From Rhodospirillaceae bacterium (lineage in GTDB: Bacteria > Pseudomonadota > Alphaproteobacteria > MPNO01 > UBA2964), in the NCBI GenBank assembly GCA_002709075.1, contig PAPV01000002.1, forward strand, positions 122,465-169,902: a DNA stretch of 47,438 nt, in the 5' to 3' direction. Below are positions 1-10,188 of this stretch, one piece after another; the stretch's first letter is position 1; each line of letters begins with the position of its first letter. Position numbers and translations under genes: made by a program. The notes under the pieces are model-generated. The model saw nothing but the letters and a program-made list of their open reading frames with translations. It searched no databases and was not told where the DNA came from.

Positions 1-1130
1 GGTATACCAGGCCCATCATCATCAATAAAAATATTTATAGAATCGCTGTCTTTAGATGCATTGACAACAACTCTCCGACCGTAGGTCGCTGCATTAGATA
101 TTAGGTTAGATAAACACCTTCTGAATGCTATCGGTCGTAGGTCTACATTAAGTGATGCAGAAGACTTCATGGACACTTCACTTTTGAGACCAGAATTTTT
201 CTCCACAACGTCGCGCAACAGCTCATTCAAATTAACGGTTATAGATTTTTCAGCACTCTCGCCTCGGGCAAAAGACAAATATTCTTCAACTAGCTTTTCC
301 ATCTCGGCTACATCTGCTTGTAACGCATTTACGCTAGGGGAGAATTTCAGCATAGCAAGTTGGAGTTTCAGGCGTGTAAGTGGGGTGCGTAAATCGTGGG
401 ATACTCCCGCCAACATCTCTGTTCTTTGTTCGATATTTCGAAGAACACGTGCACGCATCAGATTGAAGGCTGCTGCTGCCTGACGAATTTCGGTTGCTCC
501 TTCGGGCTTAAAATCAGGCACATCTCTTCCCTTTCCAAATGCGTCTACGGCCCGGGCAAGCCTACCGATAGGCCTTAACTGATTTCGCATGAAAATGGTT
601 GCAATCGCAAATAGCAGCATTGAAGTGCCTACCATCCACATCAGAAAGATATAGGTAGTAGAGCTAAAAAGACGTTCCTCGTGAACATCCACTTCAAGAA
701 CTCCATCCGATAGTTGTACAAAGATTGAGACTGTTCGAGGCCGAATATTTAGATCAATTTTAAACGGTCGCTTTACACGCTCCCGCATTGCATCGTTTAG
801 GCTTTTCTCAACAATACTGTTGCCAATTTTACTCGGTTTGTTGGGAAGAATCTGACTCTTTTGAAATCGGACATTTAGTGCTAAGCTTCGCACAGCTGAA
901 TTCATAATCCAACGTTCATTTTCCGTTCCCTTAAATCTTCGGCGTTGATCAATCACACTACTTATCTCACCAGCTACTGATGCCGCTAGACGTCTTGTTA
1001 CTGTTTCCCAGTGCCTTTCATAAAAAACCCAAGTTGAAACTACTTGAACCAAAATTAGGGGGGTTACTATAATTAATATTGATCGACCGAGCAGAGATTT
1101 TGGAAGGTATTTTTTGATTTTGAAAACCAT
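1..1130 (-). CDS. EnvZ-like sensor histidine kinase (3' end outside window)
   Basis: Membrane sensor kinase that should phosphorylate the response regulator encoded just upstream. Read on the minus strand from the ATG at 1130, about 376 codons are open to the window edge. Seen: a transmembrane segment near residues 17-36, a periplasmic region of about 120 residues, a second membrane segment near 160-181, a HAMP linker, the H box HDLRTP with the phospho-accepting His near residue 245, an N box (SNLISNAATYG) and the G1 box DDDGPGIP at the window edge. The last ATP-binding motif is cut off. It starts 9 bases after the regulator stop, so the two form one operon. EnvZ-type kinases sense osmotic or envelope conditions; the signal here is unknown. 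Confidence 0.9.
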   Translation of the reverse strand, partial: MVFKIKKYLPKSLLGRSILIIVTPLILVQVVSTWVFYERHWETVTRRLAASVAGEISSVIDQRRRFKGTENERWIMNSAVRSLALNVRFQKSQILPNKPSKIGNSIVEKSLNDAMRERVKRPFKIDLNIRPRTVSIFVQLSDGVLEVDVHEERLFSSTTYIFLMWMVGTSMLLFAIATIFMRNQLRPIGRLARAVDAFGKGRDVPDFKPEGATEIRQAAAAFNLMRARVLRNIEQRTEMLAGVSHDLRTPLTRLKLQLAMLKFSPSVNALQADVAEMEKLVEEYLSFARGESAEKSITVNLNELLRDVVEKNSGLKSEVSMKSSASLNVDLRPIAFRRCLSNLISNAATYGRRVVVNASKDSDSINIFIDDDGPGI

Positions 1131-1139
1131 GTAATACTT

Positions 1140-1826
1140 TTAGTCTGTTTGCAGCGAGTATCCCTGACCTCGCACTGTTTTCAAATAGCGTGGCCAACGG
1201 GGAGCGGGTTCAATTTTCCTTCTCAGTCTAGTTACTTGTACATCTATCGTGCGTTCTCCTCCTTCAGCATGGCTTTTTTTGAGGAGTGACTGGCGACTAA
1301 CCGGATAACCATGGCTATTAGCGAGTACGCGCAATAAACTCTCCTCCACTTCTGTTAAATGAATTATTTCCCCATTTCTTCTAAGTGTACCCGTTTTTCC
1401 ATCGAATACACATTCACCAAAAGTGAGTGTGATGTCTTTTCTGGAAAACGACAATTTTTCTGAACGTTTCAAAATATTACTTATTCGCAGGAGAAGCTCT
1501 CGTGGTTCAAACGGTTTTGCAAGATAATCATCAACACCATGCTCAAGGCCAGAGATACGATCTTCAACCTCTCCACGCGCAGTAAGCATGAGTATGGGGA
1601 CTGAATTGTTTTCACGAATTGAAGTTGTAAATTCAAAGCCATTTTCTCCGGGCATCATTACATCTAATATAAGAATATCAAAATTTAGACCTTCCATAAG
1701 GTTTCGCGCATGTTTTGCGTCAGATGCTACGGATACATTAAAACTATGATCCTCTAGGTAGCGACGTAGTAGCTCGCGTAGCCGGCTATCATCGTCAACA
1801 ACCAATATATGTGAGCGTGAAGTCAT
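1140..1826 (-). CDS. ompR: OmpR-family DNA-binding response regulator
   Basis: Two-component regulator of 228 residues. The receiver domain spans about residues 5-118, with the acidic pocket DDD at 11-13, phospho-acceptor Asp55 in ILDVMMPG, Thr82 and Lys104 (LAKPF). A winged-helix DNA-binding domain follows (about 130-225), ending with the typical ERTIDVQVTRLRRKIE and TVRGQGYSL motifs. It is first in an operon with the EnvZ-like kinase, 9 bases apart. Similarity is strongest to OmpR of the EnvZ/OmpR pair, which is widespread in alphaproteobacteria. The symbol is assigned from family resemblance, and the target genes are not visible. Confidence 0.9.
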   Translation of the reverse strand: MTSRSHILVVDDDSRLRELLRRYLEDHSFNVSVASDAKHARNLMEGLNFDILILDVMMPGENGFEFTTSIRENNSVPILMLTARGEVEDRISGLEHGVDDYLAKPFEPRELLLRISNILKRSEKLSFSRKDITLTFGECVFDGKTGTLRRNGEIIHLTEVEESLLRVLANSHGYPVSRQSLLKKSHAEGGERTIDVQVTRLRRKIEPAPRWPRYLKTVRGQGYSLQTD

Positions 1827-2281
1827 ATTCGTTTGTTATTGCCTATTCAATTTGCATTTTTGGTTTTTGCTCTGCTCGTATCGTTGCCTAAATAGAGAAC
1901 TACTATATCTAGATTAAAAGCTTTACTTTCTCAATTACTTTAACGTTGAGGCTAGCATTCCCTACCAAAACAAATTCATGGTATCCTAAAAAGTGGTTTC
2001 CTGGAAAATTATGTTTTATTATAACCAATAAAAAAATGTGAAGTTAATAGGATGATAACGCTCTCTCTTAACGGTAAGCAGGATTGGAGAAAACATTATA
2101 CTTCCCCTGCACTTAGTTCTCCATAATGTAATCAGTCATTTATTATCTAAAGCAACCTGGTTTCCGATCAAAATTAGCTTGATTCTTTTAAAGGATGTGG
2201 GTACCGAAATTACGTTTTTTGAGCAAATTAACATCGATATCAAAGTACATCATCTACATAATTTTGTATTAGTGTGAGAAC
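1827..2281. other. Intergenic region upstream of ompR, no gene seen
   Basis: About 450 bases of AT-rich sequence between the ompR start and the decayed gene at 2282. All frames are interrupted and I recognise no RNA gene. It must hold the ompR promoter, but I cannot place one with confidence. Confidence 0.4.
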
Positions 2282-2688
2282 ATGTTTTTAGCATTCATCC
2301 GTCTCTTTATTATGATTTTAGATTTTCTAAAACTGGGTACAATAGCGACAGCGAATAATTTTGAACGAAAGTTTGTGCGATTAATAGCCCCGCTCGACGA
2401 ACCGCGTGGCCTGTGCGTGGACATTCCTGGTTAACGAAATCGGGTAGATATAACAAAACTTTTGTTCTTCATAGCTGTAAGAGAGGAGTCGGAAATTTTG
2501 ACGACCAATAAGATGCCTCTGCGGTTCGTTCAGGAATTCTAAAAATGCTTGAATATCTGCTGTGTGTCAGTGGTGTAAAGACTCCGTTGGGGGTTAAATT
2601 AAAACTAGCCAAGTGTGAGACATCAAAGGCATATTGGCTGTTTAGAAATATATTTTGCAGCCTGTTTCTTTTCCGAAAATGTGTTTGA
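2282..2688 (+). pseudogene. Decayed secreted ricin-type-lectin-like gene
   Basis: Two plus-strand fragments in different frames read as one protein. The first (2282-2434) starts with an ATG and a hydrophobic signal-like stretch, then reads LIAPLDEPRGLCVDIPG and hits TAA. The second (from about 2470) reads HSCKRGVGNFDDQ, a TAA at 2509, then DASAVRSGILKMLEYLLCV, ending with KLAKCETSKAYWLF and TGA at 2686-2688. The spacing of DEPRGxCxD, HxCK, a YxLCV-like strand and a KLxxC...W ending resembles small secreted proteins with a beta-trefoil (ricin B-like) fold. At least one frameshift and two stops make it non-functional. The identification rests on pattern only. Confidence 0.45.
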
Positions 2689-2880
2689 CCGACGGGGCTG
2701 GACAATCAGTATTGCCACGTGGAAAGAGACGCTTTCCATCCGGTCACTTTAGGCGGAGGATAATGTTTTGCCCTGAAAAGAGGAGCTTGGTAGTCTACAA
2801 CGTTGAAAATTATTGATGTAGAATAACTGGCAAAAATTTTTTGGGTTTGTGCAACTAAAAATTCAGCTGTTGACCTCAAC

Positions 2881-2948
2881 ACCCAAAGTCCGGTAAAAGC
2901 GGATTGGGTCATAACCTCCCAACGGGTTACGATTCTTCTGGAAGGGAG
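2881..2948 (+). ncRNA. serC leader RNA (candidate)
   Basis: Two hairpins lie directly before serC. Hairpin 1 (2881-2909) pairs ACCCAA with TTGGGT and, inside it, TCCG with CGGA around a GTAAAAG loop. Hairpin 2 pairs CTCCC (2916-2920) with GGGAG (2944-2948), which is also the serC ribosome-binding site, 7 bases before the ATG. A short competing pairing AACC/GGTT (2913-2927) would free it. A conserved serC RNA motif with two hairpins upstream of serC-serA is known in alphaproteobacteria. Position, shape and gene context fit that motif; I could not run a covariance model. Confidence 0.55.
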
Positions 2949-2955
2949 ATTTTTT

Positions 2956-4137
2956 ATGCCAGATTTTACATCTAGCGCGCAACCCGCGCGCCGTCCGAAA
3001 AATCCGTGTTTTTCATCGGGTCCCTGCACCAAACGACCTGGATGGTCCATAGAGGCCCTCTCATCGGCCTTGATTGGTAGGTCTCATCGATCAAAAGATG
3101 GAAAACAAAGGCTTGCTAAAGTAATCGAGTGTTCGAGGGACCTCTTGAAAATTCCTGATAGTTATCGTGTAGCTATAGTTCCCGCTTCCGATACAGGAGC
3201 TATTGAGATGGCGCTCTGGAGTTTGTTAGGCGCCCGTGGAATTGACATATTGGCTTGGGAAAGCTTCGGTGCGGCGTGGGTGTCTGATGTGGTCAAGCAA
3301 CTTCGGCTTGACGATATAAATGTTTACAAGGCGGATTACGGCGAATTACCTGACCTTGAGAGAGTGGAGTGGTCACGTGATGTGGTCTTTACGTGGAATG
3401 GAACGACATCGGGTGTCAGGGTGCCCGATGGTAATTGGATTCCTGATAATCGTGAAGGTCTGTCAATTTGTGATGCAACCTCTGCTGTTTTCGCTATGCC
3501 AGTTGAATGGGAAAAACTAGATGTCGTTACTTGGTCTTGGCAAAAAGTAATGGGAGGGGAAGCGCAACACGGCATGTTGGTGTTATCGCCTCGCGCCGTT
3601 CAAAGACTTGAGTCCTACACGCCTGATTGGCCGTTGCCAAAAATTTTTCGTTTAACCAGTGATGGTAAGCTTATTGAAGGAATATTTAAAGGAGAAACGA
3701 TTAATACACCTTCGATGATTTGCGTTGAGGATGCTCTTGATGGTTTGCGTTGGGGTAAGGCCATGGGAGGCCTTGAAGCTTTAATAGCTAGGTCAAATGC
3801 AAATCTCTCCGCAATTTCCAGTTGGGTGGGGCGCACTGAATGGGTGGATTTTTTGGCGGTGAATCCGTTAATTCGCTCAAATACTTCGGTTTGCCTTTCT
3901 ATTGTCGATCCATGGTTTAAGAAATTGGCTCTTGAGCAACAACTTGTAGTGCCTAAAAAAATTGACTCCTTTCTTGAGGCTGAACATGTTGCTTATGATA
4001 TTAATGGTTATCGTGCTGCGCCTCCAGGTCTTAGAATATGGGCGGGAGCAACGGTTGAAACAGATGATCTTGAAACACTATTTCCATGGCTCGATTGGGC
4101 ATTCGAAAAAATTAGGTATGAAATGGAAGAGGTTTGA
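2956..4137 (+). CDS. serC: Phosphoserine aminotransferase
   Basis: PLP enzyme converting 3-phosphohydroxypyruvate plus glutamate to phosphoserine, the second step of serine synthesis; also used in pyridoxal phosphate synthesis. It has 393 residues, typical of the longer alphaproteobacterial/archaeal-type SerC. The N-terminal [15 protein letters not shown] phosphate-binding region and the PLP lysine in [16 protein letters not shown] (Lys197) are visible. The ATG is preceded by GGGAG, which is embedded in the leader hairpin, so translation start may be controlled by RNA structure. serA follows 26 bases after the stop, giving the usual serC-serA operon. Confidence 0.95.
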   Translation: MPDFTSSAQPARRPKNPCFSSGPCTKRPGWSIEALSSALIGRSHRSKDGKQRLAKVIECSRDLLKIPDSYRVAIVPASDTGAIEMALWSLLGARGIDILAWESFGAAWVSDVVKQLRLDDINVYKADYGELPDLERVEWSRDVVFTWNGTTSGVRVPDGNWIPDNREGLSICDATSAVFAMPVEWEKLDVVTWSWQKVMGGEAQHGMLVLSPRAVQRLESYTPDWPLPKIFRLTSDGKLIEGIFKGETINTPSMICVEDALDGLRWGKAMGGLEALIARSNANLSAISSWVGRTEWVDFLAVNPLIRSNTSVCLSIVDPWFKKLALEQQLVVPKKIDSFLEAEHVAYDINGYRAAPPGLRIWAGATVETDDLETLFPWLDWAFEKIRYEMEEV

Positions 4138-4163
4138 ATGCATATTTTTATGAGGATGATAAA

Positions 4164-5762
4164 ATGCCTAAAGTTCTGATTTCAGATAAACTGAGTCCAC
4201 GGGCCGTTGATATTTTCAAAGCACGCGGATTAGAAGTCGATATGATAACTGGTATGGCGCGGGAAGAATTATTGGACCGTATTGGTGACTACCAGGGACT
4301 GGCTGTTCGTTCGGCTACAAAAGTAACCTCGGATGTTTTAGATGCTGCAAAAAATTTGCGTGTAGTCGGTCGCGCTGGGATAGGTGTTGATAACATTGAT
4401 ATAGAATCCGCATCTTCCAAGGGAATTGTAGTTATGAATACACCCTTCGGTAATGCGATTACCACGGCGGAACATGCTATCGCGATGATGTTTGCTTTGG
4501 CCCGCCAAATTCCGCTTGCAGATAAACTGACTCAAAGTGGTAAGTGGGAAAAAAACCGTTTTATGGGTATGGAATTAACAGGAAAAACGCTGGGTATTAT
4601 TGGATGCGGGAACATTGGGTCTCGGGTTGCCGAGAGGGCTATTGGGTTAAAAATGAAAATAGTCGCGTATGACCCGTATTTGACAACGGACCGCGCTGCT
4701 GATTTAGGCGTAGAAAAAGTAGATCTAGAGGAATTGTTCCCCCGGGCTGACGTAATTACGTTACACACACCGCTTACTGAAACCACTCGAGAGATTTTGA
4801 GTGAGGATGCTTTCGAACAAATGAAAGATGGTATTTTTATTGTGAACTGTGCCAGAGGCGAACTTGTAGCGGAAAAAGCGATGAAGTTAGCCCTTAACTC
4901 TGGTAAAGTTGGCGGATATGCTGTTGATGTTTATGCGGTCGAACCTCCTAAAGACTTCTCACTGTTTGGCGTAGAAAATGTGGTTGCAACTCCACACCTT
5001 GGAGCAAGTACAGAGGAGGCACAAGAAAAAGTGGCGTTGCAAATAGCTGAACAAATGTCGGATTATCTTCTTTCCGGCGCGGTTGTAAATGCGATTAATA
5101 TGCCTTCTGTAACGGCCGAGGAGGCGCCAAGATTAAAGCCATATATGCTTCTTGGTGAGATGTTGGGTAGTATTGCTGGCCAGGTCTGTAAAACTAGTTT
5201 GAGATCAATAACCGTAGAATATGAGGGTCAAGCATCGCAATTTAACACTAGACCCATAACGGCATGTGTGTTGAAAGGTGTTCTGGCACCCGTTCTTGAT
5301 TCAGTGAATATGGTCAATGCACCAGTAGTGGCACGAGATCGAGACATTGCTGTATCAATTGTAAACCATGAACGTGAATGTGAATATCAAACCTTGGTGC
5401 GTTTAACTGCGTCAACGGAAAATAGACAATTTTCAGTGGCAGGCACATTGTTCGGTGGGGATAAACCGCGAGTTGTCGATATTGGTGGTGTGCCAATGGA
5501 GGCTTCTCTTAGCGTTCATAATCTTTACACACTTAATCAAGATAAGGCAGGTATTATCGCAGGGTTTGGTCAGGCATTTGCTGATGCGGAAATTAATATA
5601 GCTAATTTTATCTTGGGACGGACACATCAAGGTGGAGATGCGGTTTGTTTAATTGAAGTTGATACTGAAATTCCCACTGCTGTAATAGATAAGGTTAGAC
5701 AGCAACCAAATGTGAACGAGGCAACCCCTCTCTATTTGCCTATGCTCGTAGGGGTTGGTTGA
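4164..5762 (+). CDS. serA: D-3-phosphoglycerate dehydrogenase
   Basis: Catalyses the first step of serine synthesis, NAD-dependent oxidation of 3-phosphoglycerate. It has 532 residues from the ATG at 4164, which has GAGGA just upstream. A longer in-frame start at 4134 would overlap serC and add ten residues unlike the family. Domains: substrate/nucleotide-binding core with GCGNIG near 148-153, catalytic Arg231 (CARGE), Glu260 and His278 (ATPHLGAST), then an intervening ASB-type domain and a C-terminal ACT domain (about 460-530, HNLYTLNQDKAGIIAGFG). The ACT domain implies possible serine feedback. It is co-transcribed with serC. Confidence 0.95.
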   Translation: MPKVLISDKLSPRAVDIFKARGLEVDMITGMAREELLDRIGDYQGLAVRSATKVTSDVLDAAKNLRVVGRAGIGVDNIDIESASSKGIVVMNTPFGNAITTAEHAIAMMFALARQIPLADKLTQSGKWEKNRFMGMELTGKTLGIIGCGNIGSRVAERAIGLKMKIVAYDPYLTTDRAADLGVEKVDLEELFPRADVITLHTPLTETTREILSEDAFEQMKDGIFIVNCARGELVAEKAMKLALNSGKVGGYAVDVYAVEPPKDFSLFGVENVVATPHLGASTEEAQEKVALQIAEQMSDYLLSGAVVNAINMPSVTAEEAPRLKPYMLLGEMLGSIAGQVCKTSLRSITVEYEGQASQFNTRPITACVLKGVLAPVLDSVNMVNAPVVARDRDIAVSIVNHERECEYQTLVRLTASTENRQFSVAGTLFGGDKPRVVDIGGVPMEASLSVHNLYTLNQDKAGIIAGFGQAFADAEINIANFILGRTHQGGDAVCLIEVDTEIPTAVIDKVRQQPNVNEATPLYLPMLVGVG

Positions 5763-5789
5763 TTAGGTTTCATATCTCCAATAAAGAAG

Positions 5790-6398
5790 TTAAATGGCTC
5801 GAAATTCATCTGTCTTAGGTGAAAAAACACTAAGACCTCTCATCTCTTCGTTTATATGCCAACCATGCAGGCCAATTTTTCCGGACCAAACCGGGTCTAG
5901 TATCCATGGGTAAGTCATTAGGTTTTCAAATCCAATACGCAACAGTTCTTCAGCACACTGACCGCGGCGAGAGCCTAAGTTTTCATCTTCCATTGATCCA
6001 CATATTAATGAAGATGTTAGCATTAACCAGCGTGGAAGAAAGTTGCTGTTTAATATTGTTGAAACGTCAGAGGAGTGGGGGTTAAGAAGCGCATTTATGA
6101 TGTTACAATCATTGTGAGCCATTTGGATTATGTGTCGAGTTTTTCGTATTTTGACGCCATATTCTAACGCTGCCATAACGGATAAGTCGCTCTCGCTGTT
6201 AGCCGGCGGAATTAACCCAGCAACGCTTCTAATTATATAGACTTGTTCTTGTGGTAATCCGATTAAAGCAGCTGGGTCTAATGGAAAGTCAACTCCAGTA
6301 ATTACCAAAACATTGAAATTAGTCTTTGGCTTCTTACGAGGCAGTTTAGAAGAAATGTAAGCCGCTGCGTTATTCAAAAAAAAGTCAATATCTTTCAA
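5790..6398 (-). CDS. Beta-carbonic-anhydrase-like protein, catalytic site degenerate
   Basis: A 202-residue protein with the overall pattern of beta-class carbonic anhydrases: a strand ending VITGVDFPLDP, then VYIIRSVAGLIPP, SVMAALEYGVK and MAHNDCN. In active enzymes the first motif is CxDSR and the second HxxC. Here Cys is Gly35 and Arg is Pro39, while Asp37, His95 and Cys98 remain. One of three zinc ligands and the Arg of the Asp-Arg dyad are therefore gone, and CO2 hydration is unlikely. The start is TTG at 6398 with AGGAAA upstream; no ATG or GTG occurs in frame before the upstream stop. It lies convergent to serA. The present function is unknown. Confidence 0.6.
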   Translation of the reverse strand: MKDIDFFLNNAAAYISSKLPRKKPKTNFNVLVITGVDFPLDPAALIGLPQEQVYIIRSVAGLIPPANSESDLSVMAALEYGVKIRKTRHIIQMAHNDCNIINALLNPHSSDVSTILNSNFLPRWLMLTSSLICGSMEDENLGSRRGQCAEELLRIGFENLMTYPWILDPVWSGKIGLHGWHINEEMRGLSVFSPKTDEFRAI

Positions 6399-6585
6399 TT
6401 CAAATTTCCTAATTTATCCAAACCGAAATTTTTACAGATTTTTATCTCTGATAACGTTAATTGATGACATCCATAAAATTGAATTAATCTGAGAAACACG
6501 GTAAAAAATTGATTGTCTTCAGTTTTGTGAATATTTGCATTAGTCTGAAGATACATTTTATACAGTAAAGGTGATTTGCAAAGTA

Positions 6586-7749
6586 ATGACGGATACCGAG
6601 CGGAATACTTTGTTGCCTGCGGGATTAAGCGATATTCTTCCCGAAGATGCGGCATTTGAGGCAGAAACTGTTGATCGATTAATATCCTGTTTCTCTATGC
6701 ATGGTTATCAGCGAGTAAAGCCACCTTTGTTAGAATTCGAAGAGAGTCTCTTGAGCGGTGTTGGTGTTGCAGTCGAACCACAAACATTTCGATTAATGGA
6801 TCCTGTGTCACAGCGCATGATGGGCATGAGGGCTGATATTACTCCACAAATTTCACGGATCGCCCAGAGCCGCTTAGTAGATGCACCTCGGCCATTACGC
6901 CTCTCTTATGCTGGAGATGTACTTAGAGTGCGGGGTTCACAGCTGCGTCCGGAACGCCAACTAACTCAAGTTGGTGCAGAATTAATTGGGTCGGCGGCGG
7001 TGGAGGCTGATGCAGAAATTATTGTGATGGCAATACGTGCTATTCAAAGTACAGGAATTGAAAAACTTACAGTTGATTTAACAATGCCAAGATTAGTGCA
7101 ATTAGTCCTTAGTCGTTATGGACTTTCTGAGAATAATAATCAAAAATTACGACAGGCTCTCGATCGAAAAGATGCAAAAGCCGTTTCTGGATTGGCAGGC
7201 AAAGCAGGACACGAATTACGAATATTATTGAGTGCAACGGGCGTTGCGCATGATGGATTGAAAATTCTAAAATTAGCTAAATGGGCCGATGATCGTGCAA
7301 AGGAAATTGAACGTATTTCTTGCGTGGTGGATCTTTTAACCAAGAATGTACCCGAAATTCAATTAACAATTGATCCTGTCGAGCATAGAGGTTTTGAATA
7401 TCATACTGGTATTGGATTCACAATTTTTTCCCAGGATCCTGCAGTTGAGTTCGCTGGTGGAGGTCGGTATAGAGTCAAAGGGGTGGAGACAGAGGATGGT
7501 GAGCGAGCCACAGGTGTAACATTATATATAGACTCCATTATGACTGCTTTGAAAAGACCGGAGCCGAATAAACGTGTGTACATCCCTATTGGTTCTCCAT
7601 TTTCTTGTATTGCGCGTTTGCATGATGAGGGGTGGATAACAGTTTCTGCATTGCAGCCAGTTGATGACGTAGATATGGCTGCGCAAAATCAGAAATGTTA
7701 CTATGTGTACGATGGTAATGAACTACGTCATGTAAAAGGGTTAGACTAG
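6586..7749 (+). CDS. hisZ: ATP phosphoribosyltransferase regulatory subunit
   Basis: A histidyl-tRNA-synthetase paralogue that partners short-form HisG and carries feedback control of histidine synthesis; it has no tRNA charging role. It has 387 residues from the ATG at 6586 (LLPAGLSDILPEDA start); a GTG at 6571 is an alternative. Class II synthetase-like features include MRADITPQISRIAQS (motif 2-like) and the C-terminal AGGGRYRVKG segment. The stop is 3 bases before purA, an arrangement usual in alphaproteobacteria. AAAGG lies upstream of the start. hisG is not in the window. Confidence 0.92.
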   Translation: MTDTERNTLLPAGLSDILPEDAAFEAETVDRLISCFSMHGYQRVKPPLLEFEESLLSGVGVAVEPQTFRLMDPVSQRMMGMRADITPQISRIAQSRLVDAPRPLRLSYAGDVLRVRGSQLRPERQLTQVGAELIGSAAVEADAEIIVMAIRAIQSTGIEKLTVDLTMPRLVQLVLSRYGLSENNNQKLRQALDRKDAKAVSGLAGKAGHELRILLSATGVAHDGLKILKLAKWADDRAKEIERISCVVDLLTKNVPEIQLTIDPVEHRGFEYHTGIGFTIFSQDPAVEFAGGGRYRVKGVETEDGERATGVTLYIDSIMTALKRPEPNKRVYIPIGSPFSCIARLHDEGWITVSALQPVDDVDMAAQNQKCYYVYDGNELRHVKGLD

Positions 7750-9042
<1,293 letters not shown>

Positions 9043-9208
9043 ATACAAAACAAATTAAAAAGCGCGAAACAGTTCCGTTTGTTTATAGTAGCGATACTAA
9101 TACACGTTATATCAAATACAATAACTGGATTTTGTGTGAATGTTTATTGAATTTTAATTATTTTTCCAAAGAACTCATCAATTTCCTGAATCACCCTAAG
9201 TTCAATAT

Positions 9209-10069
9209 TTATTCATGGATTGCATTTTTTACTTTCTCAAAGGCTCTTACTTCAATTTGACGAACACGTTCACGAGATATTTTATAGTGTAAACTCAGTT
9301 CCTCTAACGTCTTAGGTTCGTCGCTTAACCGTCGTTCTAAAAAAATATGGCGCTCGCGCTCATTGAGAGTCGTTAAAGCATCTGCAAGAAGGTGGCGACG
9401 TTCTTCCAGTTCTTGACGTTCTCCCAATACCACTTCTTGATTTTTGGTAAAATCTTCCAATAAATCTTGCCATTGGTCGCCATTTTCTGCCACAAGTGGA
9501 GCATTTAAAGAGTGATCTGGCGCAGCTAGACGACGGTTCATCGAAACAACTTCTTCTTCCGCCACTTTTAATGTTTTAGCAATCTTAGTAACATTTTCGG
9601 GTTTGAGATCACCGTCCTCAAGCGCCTGCAATTGGCTTTTGAGTTTGCGTAGATTAAAAAATAATTTTTTTTGCGCTGCAGTGGTACCAATTTTAACTAG
9701 AGACCAGCTATGTAAAATATATTCTTGAATAGAAGCTTTGATCCACCACATTGCGTATGTGGCGAGACGAAATCCCTTATTTGGATCAAACTTCTTAACT
9801 GCCTGCATTAAACCCACATTTCCTTCTGAAATAAGTTCTCCTAAAGGGAGACCATATCCACGATACCCCATCGCAATTTTCGCTACTAACCGTAAATGGC
9901 TTGTAACTAACTTATGGGCTGATTGAATGTCATTATCTTCAATCCAGCTATGAGCAGTTGAAACCTCTTCTTCTCGAGAAAGAAGTGGAAATTTACGAAT
10001 TTCTTGTAGGTAACGCGTGAGGTTACTTGTGGGATCTATTTTCGCAAGCGCAGGAACACTAGTTACCAT
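9209..10069 (-). CDS. rpoH: RNA polymerase sigma-32 factor
   Basis: Alternative sigma factor of the heat-shock and stress response, 286 residues. Region 1.2/2 is clear (LTRYLQEIRKFPLLSREEE; LISEGNVGLMQAVKKFDPNKG; YAMWWIKASIQEYIL), followed by the RpoH box AAQKKLFFNLRKL that separates sigma-32 from RpoD. Region 4.2 at the C-terminus (TLEELSLHYKISRERVRQIE) is the HTH that reads the -35 element. A Shine-Dalgarno GGAG lies just before the ATG. The 119-base gap to rluD should hold its promoter. Confidence 0.95.
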   Translation of the reverse strand: MVTSVPALAKIDPTSNLTRYLQEIRKFPLLSREEEVSTAHSWIEDNDIQSAHKLVTSHLRLVAKIAMGYRGYGLPLGELISEGNVGLMQAVKKFDPNKGFRLATYAMWWIKASIQEYILHSWSLVKIGTTAAQKKLFFNLRKLKSQLQALEDGDLKPENVTKIAKTLKVAEEEVVSMNRRLAAPDHSLNAPLVAENGDQWQDLLEDFTKNQEVVLGERQELEERRHLLADALTTLNERERHIFLERRLSDEPKTLEELSLHYKISRERVRQIEVRAFEKVKNAIHE

Positions 10070-10188
10070 AATTATCTCCTCTGACCGAGCTAGACTAATG
10101 TATTATGTATATTACGTCCTTAAATCGCGTCAGGATCTCTTTCGAAAAATCACTTCAATTCTACACTAAATTAATTTATACAGCAAAT

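Noticed and set aside
2469-3050. Two minus-strand open frames of 78 and 114 codons before serC
   Set aside because: They lack ribosome-binding sites and recognisable domains, and they cover the plus-strand pseudogene and the serC leader.
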